A stretch of DNA of 10,090 nucleotides from positions 1 through 10,090 of the forward strand of contig JBQCCP010000093.1 of the NCBI GenBank assembly GCA_051962095.1, read 5' to 3'. The notes beneath the pieces are model-generated. The model saw only the letters and a program-made list of their open reading frames with translations. It was not told the DNA's origin and did not search any database. Position numbers and translations under genes: made by a program. The stretch comes from 66-474 sp051962095. GTDB taxonomy: Bacteria; Pseudomonadota; Gammaproteobacteria; Xanthomonadales; Rhodanobacteraceae. This document shows positions 1 to 4,667 of the stretch, one piece after another. How positions within the stretch are numbered: position 1 is the stretch's first letter; every line of letters begins with the position of its first letter.

Positions 1-816
1 CTTGCCGACCACCAGGCGCTGGGAAATGATCGCCTTCAGGTTCAGCGCCAGGTTCATCAGGATGTTCTTGTGCGCGGCCTCGGGGAAGAAATTGAGGATG
101 CGCTCGATGGTCTGGTCGGCGTTGTTGGAGTGCAGCGTCGCAAGGCAGATGTGGCCAGTCTCGGAAAAACCGATCGCCGCGTCCATGGTGTCGGTGTCGC
201 GGATCTCACCGATCAGGATCACGTCCGGCGCTTCGCGCATCGCGTTCTTCAGCGCCTCGTGGTAACTGTGGGTATCGAGCCCGACTTCGCGCTGGTTGAC
301 GATGGATTTCTTGTGCTTGTGCAGGAACTCGATCGGATCTTCGACCGTGAGGATGTGACCTGCCGCGTTGGTGTTGCGGTAGTCGATCATCGAGGCCAGC
401 GTGGTCGATTTGCCCGAGCCCGTCGCGCCGACGACGAGGATCAGGCCGCGCGGTTCCATGATCAGCTTTTTGTAGATCTGCGGCAGCAACAGTTCCTCGA
501 TGGAAGGAATGTCGCTCTTGATCGCGCGGATCACCAGCGCGACTTCGCCGCGCTGCTTGAACACGTTCACGCGGAAGCGGCCGACGTCCTTCACGGCGAG
601 GGCCATGTTGTATTCGAGTTCGCGCTCGAACTTGGGCACCGAGCCCTCGTCCATCAGCGAATAGGCGATCTTCTTCACCATCCCCGACGGCAGTGGCGAA
701 GTGCCGAGCGCGGCCAGCCGGCCCTCGATCTTGATGTGCACGGGCGTGCCGGTGGAAAGGAACATGTCCGACGCACCGCGATCCATCATCAGCTTGAGGA
801 AGTATCCGATGTCCAT
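1..816 (-). CDS. pilU: Type IV pilus retraction ATPase PilU (partial, C-terminus beyond left edge)
   Basis: Cytoplasmic AAA+ ATPase of the PilT/PilU family, an accessory retraction motor for type IV pili (twitching motility, surface sensing). The reverse strand from the ATG at 816 reads 272 codons without a stop and leaves the window in frame. Visible motifs: Walker A GATGSGKST (residues 130-138), Asp box TVEDPIE (157-163), Walker B region VILIGEIRD with the catalytic Glu at 204, and His box TGHICLATLHSNN (220-232). PilU is favoured over PilT by NQREVGLDT (174-182), the ETGHICLATLH form of the His box, and LNLKAIISQRLV (258-269). Family members run to about 370-390 residues, so roughly 100 residues are missing. 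The start is preceded by GGGGA 6 nt upstream. The neighbour upstream is divergent, so no pilT precedes it here, although pilT-pilU is the usual order. Confidence 0.95.
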   Translation of the reverse strand, partial: MDIGYFLKLMMDRGASDMFLSTGTPVHIKIEGRLAALGTSPLPSGMVKKIAYSLMDEGSVPKFERELEYNMALAVKDVGRFRVNVFKQRGEVALVIRAIKSDIPSIEELLLPQIYKKLIMEPRGLILVVGATGSGKSTTLASMIDYRNTNAAGHILTVEDPIEFLHKHKKSIVNQREVGLDTHSYHEALKNAMREAPDVILIGEIRDTDTMDAAIGFSETGHICLATLHSNNADQTIERILNFFPEAAHKNILMNLALNLKAIISQRLVVGK

Positions 817-862
817 CTTCGATCCCCGGTCAGGAAACCCCGTGCGCGCCGCCCGCGCGGCG

Positions 863-891
863 TTGCAAAGCCGAAATGGTACGCCGACAAT
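863..891 (+). promoter_or_regulatory. Candidate sigma-70 promoter of the DUF4398 gene pair
   Basis: TTGCAA (863-868) and GACAAT (886-891) are separated by 17 nt, the optimal spacing; each hexamer matches the consensus at four of six positions. A start site near 898 would leave a leader of about 20 nt containing the GGAG at 907-910. The site lies in the 102-bp gap between divergent pilU and the lipoprotein gene. Found by eye only. Confidence 0.4.
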
Positions 892-918
892 GCGTCGATG
901 CATCCCGGAGTGTTGTTT

Positions 919-1497
919 ATGACACGCACGCGGCGAAAAATCCATGACCCCCGCCTCATCGGCCTGGCTGTTGTAGCGGCCTTGCTGGCCGGCTGTGCGA
1001 CCGCACCTCCGCCGGTCCAGATGATGGATCGCGCGCAGATGGAAATTCGCGCGGCACGCAGCGCGGGCGCGGCGACGGCCGCACCGGATACCCTGGGCGA
1101 GGCCGAGCGCCGGCTTGCCGCGGCGCAGCAGTTCAGCGCCAACGGCGACAACGGCAAGGCCGCGGACAAGGCCGCCGAAGCCGAAGCCGCCGCCGCCACC
1201 GCGCGGGCGCGCGCCGAAGCCACGAAGCTGGATCGAGAAATCAGCCAGCAGACGCAGGTCAATGCGGACCTGCAGGCCGATCTCGAACGCCGCCAGGCCG
1301 CGGCCGCCGCCGCGCAGCAAGCCGTCACGGCGCCGCCCGCAGCGTCGTCGTCCAGCGGCAACGGCCCAGTGAACCTGCCCGCAATCCAGCTCGGCCAGCC
1401 GGCGCCGGATTCCAGCACGGGCGAACCCGCGCCGGCATCGAGCGCCGGAGAACCCGCGCCCGCGAGTACCGATGGTCAGCCGGGGGTGTACCCATGA
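919..1497 (+). CDS. DUF4398-type outer-membrane lipoprotein with Pro/Ala/Ser-rich tail
   Basis: A 192-residue predicted lipoprotein of unknown molecular role. Residues 1-26 form a type II signal sequence: a basic start (TRTRRK), a hydrophobic core, then the lipobox LAGC with Cys26 as the lipidated residue. Ala at position 27 (no Asp) is compatible with outer-membrane sorting. Residues about 33-105 are alanine-rich helix resembling the DUF4398 domain (MDRAQMEIRAAR..., LGEAERRLAAAQQFS...), followed by coiled coil to about 135 and a low-complexity tail with three 9-residue repeats (160-186). I chose the ATG at 919 because CGGAG lies 8 nt upstream and it places the signal sequence at the N-terminus; an in-frame ATG at 898 adds only seven residues. 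The stop overlaps the next start as ATGA, indicating translational coupling and a joint function. In-frame sequence upstream of 898 is antisense to pilU and is not part of the gene. Confidence 0.85.
   Translation: MTRTRRKIHDPRLIGLAVVAALLAGCATAPPPVQMMDRAQMEIRAARSAGAATAAPDTLGEAERRLAAAQQFSANGDNGKAADKAAEAEAAAATARARAEATKLDREISQQTQVNADLQADLERRQAAAAAAQQAVTAPPAASSSSGNGPVNLPAIQLGQPAPDSSTGEPAPASSAGEPAPASTDGQPGVYP
1396..1476 (+). repeat. Three tandem 27-bp repeats encoding a 9-residue motif
   Basis: Within the tail of the lipoprotein gene, the units read QPAPDSSTG, EPAPASSAG and EPAPASTDG, followed by a partial QPG. They give a flexible Pro/Ala/Ser linker-like tail. The units differ at the nucleotide level, so the array has diverged but could still vary in copy number between strains. 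Confidence 0.8.
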
Positions 1498-2402
1498 GGC
1501 ATGCGATCACCACCGCCGTGCTGATCGGCGCGCTGGCTCTGGCTTTCGGCGTCATTTCGCCGGTCCATGCCGCATCGACGGACGCCGACGTGGCGCGGCT
1601 CTCGGCGCAACTGGAACAGTTGAGTGCCGATCCCGAACTCGGCCAGTACGCACTCGCCCAGCAGGTGCTTGCACGCAACGCGATCGCCGACCTGCAGAAC
1701 GCGGGCCGCAGCGACCGCGAACACGCGCTGTTCATGGCCGAGCAGCGTGTCGCGCTGGCACAGGCTTCGGCGAAGGCCGACGCCGATCGGGCCAGGCTCG
1801 ACCAGCTTCGCCAGGAACACGACCAGATCATGCTGCAGGCGAGCCAGGCCGATGCCGCGGCCGCGCGTGCGGAACTGGCGCGCCAGCGGCTGCAGTACGA
1901 AGCCGCCGTCCAGCAGGCGCAGATGCTGCAGGAGCAAGGCGCGCAGGCCACCCAGCAGGCCCAGCAGGCGCAGGCCGAAGCCGAGCAGGCGAAGAAACTG
2001 GCGGCGGCGCAGGCGCGTGCCGCTGCGCTGGCGCGCAAGGAAGCCCGGCTGGCCGAAGCCGCGACCAAGGCGCTGCAGGGCGGTGGCGACAGCGCCGGCG
2101 TTTCAGCGACCACGGGTACCCAGGCCGGCGGCAGCCTGCATCTGTCCTCGGCGTCTTTCCAGTCCGGCTCCGACAACCTGACCGCGTCCGGCCGGCGCCG
2201 CATCGGTGACTTCGCGCGTGCGCATGCGAGCCAGCGCATCGTGGTCGAACCGCGCGCACCCGGCAGCGAACGGGTACTGGCGGGACGCCGCGCGGTATCC
2301 GTGCGCGCCGCGCTGGAAGCGGCCGGCGCCACCACGGTGTCGATCCGCTCCGTGCGCCAGGGCGGCAAGGGCGCGGACGTGGAAATCCGGGCGGAGAAGT
2401 AG
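1494..2402 (+). CDS. Secreted coiled-coil protein with DUF4398-like N-terminus and degenerate OmpA-like C-terminal domain
   Basis: A 302-residue predicted periplasmic or outer-membrane-associated protein. Residues 1-26 look like a Sec signal peptide ending VHA, with cleavage before Ala27. Residues about 30-95 resemble DUF4398 (ADVARLSAQLEQLSADPELG); 95-192 are a long Gln/Ala-rich coiled coil; a Gly/Ser/Thr linker (195-213) leads to an OmpA-like fold at 214-302 (LSSASFQSGSDNLTASGRRRI, then LAGRRAVSVRAALEAAGA). In canonical OmpA domains the diaminopimelate-binding Asp lies in a TDxxG motif; here the aligned stretch is PRAPGS, so the Asp appears absent although the Arg of the RRA helix remains. 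Peptidoglycan binding may therefore be lost or altered. The start overlaps the lipoprotein stop (ATGA), so it is probably translated by coupling; no independent Shine-Dalgarno is needed. It is probably an envelope-organising or scaffold partner of the lipoprotein. Exact function is unknown. Confidence 0.85.
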   Translation: MRHAITTAVLIGALALAFGVISPVHAASTDADVARLSAQLEQLSADPELGQYALAQQVLARNAIADLQNAGRSDREHALFMAEQRVALAQASAKADADRARLDQLRQEHDQIMLQASQADAAAARAELARQRLQYEAAVQQAQMLQEQGAQATQQAQQAQAEAEQAKKLAAAQARAAALARKEARLAEAATKALQGGGDSAGVSATTGTQAGGSLHLSSASFQSGSDNLTASGRRRIGDFARAHASQRIVVEPRAPGSERVLAGRRAVSVRAALEAAGATTVSIRSVRQGGKGADVEIRAEK

Positions 2403-2547
2403 GCGGAGTGACGACGTGTGTGGGCGGTCCCGGGCTGGCAAGGGCCAGGAACAGGTCTTTCGCGTGACATTGGTTGCGCACTTCGTCGTCGCACAAAAGT
2501 CTTAAGCATGAATCACGCAAGTGGCTGTCATGCCTGGATTTTTCGAG

Positions 2548-2577
2548 GGCCACCCGAATTCCGGGGAATGGGTTGCC
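2548..2577. other. Imperfect hairpin (possible RNA structure or operator)
   Basis: Arms GGCCACCC (2548-2555) and GGGTTGCC (2570-2577) pair with one mismatch. Between them, after a GA bulge, ATTCC (2558-2562) pairs with GGAAT (2565-2569). No U-tract follows on either strand, so it is not a classical terminator. Confidence 0.45.
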
Positions 2578-2596
2578 AAGCCTCGCCGGTCGGAGT

Positions 2597-2620
2597 AGGG
2601 TCAACCCCGAGGTCGACCCT
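2597..2620. other. Imperfect 10-bp inverted repeat with 4-nt loop
   Basis: AGGGTCAACC (2597-2606) and GGTCGACCCT (2611-2620) pair at nine of ten positions around the loop CCGA. Only TT follows directly, so a terminator role for the upstream operon is weak; a dyad operator or structured 5' leader for the gene at 2755 is equally possible. Confidence 0.45.
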
Positions 2621-2741
2621 TTGCCGGCCCCGAGGCGCCATCGCATGAATCCCGCACCCGTTCGAATTCCACGCCCTGCAGTTGCGGCGCGTGGATGTGG
2701 TCGTGCGCGCGCCGCAATCCGTCAAGCGTTTGCCACGCAAG

Positions 2742-2747
2742 AGGAGG
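2742..2747 (+). promoter_or_regulatory. Strong Shine-Dalgarno of the YdcH-family gene
   Basis: A perfect AGGAGG lies 7 nt before the ATG at 2755. It fixes that start against an in-frame ATG 60 nt upstream at 2695, which would add 20 residues not resembling the family. Confidence 0.8.
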
Positions 2748-2754
2748 CTGCTCA

Positions 2755-2976
2755 ATGTTCGAACACCAGCAGAAGGACCACATAGACGCCGTGATGAAGG
2801 CGAACCCCGAGTTCCGCCGCCTTTATCAGTACCACCAGGAGCTGGACAGCAAAGTCCGGGACGCGGAACTCGGCGTACTGCCGCTGCACGACAACGAACT
2901 GCACGGAATGAAAAAGGAAAAGCTGCACCTGAAAGACCGCCTGACCCGAATGTGGAGCCAGATCGGCAACGCCTGA
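2755..2976 (+). CDS. YdcH/DUF465 family small protein
   Basis: A 73-residue soluble, charged helical protein of the YdcH (DUF465) family, which is widespread in Proteobacteria; molecular function is not established. Family hallmarks visible: MFEHQQ at the start, ANPEFRRLYQYHQELDSKV (residues 16-34), and the second helix MKKEKLHLKDRLTRM (52-66), consistent with a short antiparallel helical hairpin. Length is normal for the family. It appears monocistronic: 352 bp from the upstream gene and convergent with the glycosyltransferase downstream, with a GC hairpin between them. Confidence 0.9.
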   Translation: MFEHQQKDHIDAVMKANPEFRRLYQYHQELDSKVRDAELGVLPLHDNELHGMKKEKLHLKDRLTRMWSQIGNA

Positions 2977-3003
2977 GGCGCTGCGACAACCCGAAGAATC
3001 CTC

Positions 3004-3028
3004 GCCGGCCCGCCATGCGCGGGCCGGT
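3004..3028. terminator. GC-rich hairpin between convergent genes, candidate terminator
   Basis: CCGGCCCGC (3005-3013) and GCGGGCCGG (3019-3027) pair perfectly around the 5-nt loop CATGC, with a further G-U pair (3004/3028). It lies 28 nt after the YdcH-family stop. The downstream T-tract is poor (TTCGCGTTCG), so intrinsic termination would be weak by E. coli criteria; it may instead stabilise the 3' end or work with Rho. It could serve both convergent genes. Confidence 0.6.
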
Positions 3029-3089
3029 TCGCGTTCGAGTCTGACGAAAGCGCGTGTGTGCAGTCAGCGCGGAGTGGACGCCCTGCCAA

Positions 3090-4478
3090 TCATCTGGCTG
3101 ACAGCTTGCTCTCGATCTCGTGCAGCCGCGCTGTCACCGCGGCCCCCGTCGCCATACGCGAATGATTGCGACGAATGCTGGCCGCCGCGGCGGCACCAAC
3201 ACGGCGGGCGAAGTCGCGATCATCGCGCACCTGCCGCATCAGCTTCGCAGCGTGCGTCGGGTCGGGGTCCGCCCATCGCTGGTCCCGGAAGTAGGGATAG
3301 TCTCCGTGGTGCAGCGGAATCAGCCTGCAATCGACCAGCAGGCTGTTGTCGGCTTTCATGAAATCCAGATTGCCCGAGTAACCTGTCGCGATCACGGGTT
3401 TGCCGAAATACATGCATTCGGCGAGGCCCAGGCCGAAGCCTTCCGAGCGGTGCAGCGAAACGAAGCAATCAGCAGCGTTCTGCAGGCCCGACATCTCCTC
3501 GCGCGACAAGAAACCATCACGCAACTCGATGCGCGGATCATCGGCGATGCTTTGACGGATTGCCGAGAGTCGGTCAGGAAAACGCCCGCCATTGCTGGAT
3601 TTCAGCAACAGCCTCACGTCCTCGTCGCCGTCCCCGAACGCTTGCCGAAACGCCACAATGACGCCTTCCGGATTCTTGCGCGATGCAAATCCATTGAAGT
3701 CAAAGCTGAACAGGAAAACAAATGCACCGCGTGGAAGCCCGAAGTACGCCCGATCCATGCCGGTGGACGCTTCGGGTTCGACCGTCATCGGCATCCTCAG
3801 CACCGGTTTTTCGGTGGCCGCACGGATCGCGTCGCACACGAAAGCGGTCGGCGCCCATACCTCGTCCACCAACCCGAGGGAGCCGTGCCAGTCGCGCGGG
3901 AACTTTTCCAGCTCCCACAGCCAGTATCCGATGTTGTGTCGTCCGGAGAAGGCTTGCTGGCCCAGCACGCTGCGCGCGACCGGCAGCTGGTCGGCATTGA
4001 GGAAGATTGCGTTGACGCCAAACCGCAGGGCGTCTGAAAAGTGCGACTCCATCGAATGATCCTGCTGCCGGCTCGCGACGCCGACGTCGAGATTGAAGAT
4101 CTCGAACGGGTAATCGGCTTGCTCCAGTGCACGTGCGCACCCGCGCAAGGTTTCCGCAACGCCGAACTGGCCACGTGCATAACCCAGCATGTTGACGCCC
4201 GGCCGGATTCGCGGTGACGTGGCCCAACCCGCACGCATCGCCCGCCGCTCTGCAGAAAGCGGCAGCGGCGGCATCGGTGTTCCGGCCGCTGCATGCAGCC
4301 ATCGGCGCAGGGAAAGCCGCCACTGAAAGGGAATGCACGCGTACAACCACCACAAGCGGCTGCTGCGCGATTTTGTCCATTGCAGCATGCGCAGCAACAT
4401 GGCGCGCATCCGGCGTCGAGCGACAGGCTTCGTGGCAGGCCCGTCGGCAGGTGCGGTTTCCGATTTGTTGGAATGCAT
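3090..4478 (-). CDS. GT4-like (GT-B fold) glycosyltransferase
   Basis: A 462-residue cytoplasmic or membrane-peripheral glycosyltransferase, probably transferring a nucleotide-activated sugar to LPS, O-antigen or another surface glycan; donor and acceptor cannot be read from sequence. The N-terminal domain carries PGVNMLGYARGQFGVAETLRG (93-113) and GYWLWELEKFP (184-194), typical of O-antigen/rhamnan-cluster GT4 enzymes. The C-terminal nucleotide-binding domain has SFDFNGFASRKNPEG (258-272) and the EX7E motif HRSEGFGLGLAECMYFGKPV (343-362; Glu346 and Glu354). A basic, Trp-rich stretch at 21-62 could contact membrane. I chose the ATG at 4478; a TTG at 4556 would overlap the divergent region, and an ATG at 4409 would remove 23 residues without a better ribosome site. 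No Shine-Dalgarno precedes 4478. It is divergent from the double-GT2 gene and convergent with the YdcH-family gene. Confidence 0.88.
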   Translation of the reverse strand: MHSNKSETAPADGPATKPVARRRMRAMLLRMLQWTKSRSSRLWWLYACIPFQWRLSLRRWLHAAAGTPMPPLPLSAERRAMRAGWATSPRIRPGVNMLGYARGQFGVAETLRGCARALEQADYPFEIFNLDVGVASRQQDHSMESHFSDALRFGVNAIFLNADQLPVARSVLGQQAFSGRHNIGYWLWELEKFPRDWHGSLGLVDEVWAPTAFVCDAIRAATEKPVLRMPMTVEPEASTGMDRAYFGLPRGAFVFLFSFDFNGFASRKNPEGVIVAFRQAFGDGDEDVRLLLKSSNGGRFPDRLSAIRQSIADDPRIELRDGFLSREEMSGLQNAADCFVSLHRSEGFGLGLAECMYFGKPVIATGYSGNLDFMKADNSLLVDCRLIPLHHGDYPYFRDQRWADPDPTHAAKLMRQVRDDRDFARRVGAAAAASIRRNHSRMATGAAVTARLHEIESKLSAR

Positions 4479-4484
4479 GCGCGA

Positions 4485-4511
4485 AGTGTACAAACGCGAG
4501 GCAGTTTTCAA
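4485..4511 (-). promoter_or_regulatory. Candidate promoter placing the GT4 transcript start at or near its ATG
   Basis: On the minus strand, TTGAAA (4511-4506) is followed after 15 nt by TACACT (4490-4485), only 6 nt before the ATG at 4478. The 15-nt spacer is short, so confidence is low. If real, transcription would begin at about the initiation codon, giving a leaderless or near-leaderless mRNA and explaining the missing Shine-Dalgarno. Confidence 0.25.
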
Positions 4512-4572
4512 ACGGCAGCGATATCCGGCGGTCGTGCGACCATGAGGCTGACGCAAGGTCTGGCGTTCACGC

Positions 4573-4578
4573 TAGGAT
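4573..4578 (+). promoter_or_regulatory. -10-like TAGGAT upstream of the double-GT2 gene
   Basis: TAGGAT resembles the TANNAT elements seen before other genes of this window. A poor -35 (CTGACG, 4548-4553) lies 19 nt upstream. It would give a leader of about 80 nt before the GTG at 4668, and it falls inside the frame if the ATG at 4542 were the start. Confidence 0.3.
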
Positions 4579-4656
4579 GCGGCGTCCCACGAAGCCCATC
4601 GAATTGCGCCGTGGATGCCCGCAATTCGGACCGAGCGCTTGCGCGCTTGTCTGCAG

Positions 4657-4663
4657 AGGAAGG
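4657..4663 (+). promoter_or_regulatory. Shine-Dalgarno deciding the start of the double-GT2 gene
   Basis: AGGAAGG lies 4 nt (7 nt counted from its AGGA core) before an in-frame GTG at 4668. The competing ATG at 4542 has no comparable site. Confidence 0.5.
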
Positions 4664-4667
4664 GTTG

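Larger units (their letters stand above)
2403..2754. other. 352-bp gap without a convincing gene, containing two imperfect hairpins
   Basis: No open frame here has a plausible start signal or recognisable product. The notable content is two hairpin-forming stretches (2548-2577 and 2597-2620) and a strong Shine-Dalgarno at the right end for the next gene. A short frame from the ATG at 2508 (46 codons, Cys/Gly/Pro-rich) lacks a ribosome binding site. I see no clear -35/-10 pair for the gene at 2755. Confidence 0.6.

Noticed and set aside
70..918. Open frame on the plus strand continuous with the lipoprotein gene from position 70
   Set aside because: The first part is the antisense of pilU, whose motifs are unmistakable on the minus strand. 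The real start with ribosome site and signal sequence is at 919.
1325..2509. 394-codon open frame on the minus strand
   Set aside because: It is a GC-rich shadow of the two envelope genes. Its composition is Ser/Arg/Ala/Cys-rich without any motif, while the plus strand encodes a signal peptide, coiled coil and OmpA-like domain.
2508..2648. Small open frame of 46 codons in the gap before the YdcH-family gene
   Set aside because: No Shine-Dalgarno, odd Cys/Gly/Pro-rich composition, and it runs over two hairpins; better read as non-coding.
4293..4541. N-terminal extension of the double-GT2 gene back to 4293
   Set aside because: It would overlap the divergent GT4 gene by 186 bp, and the encoded residues are low-complexity antisense sequence.
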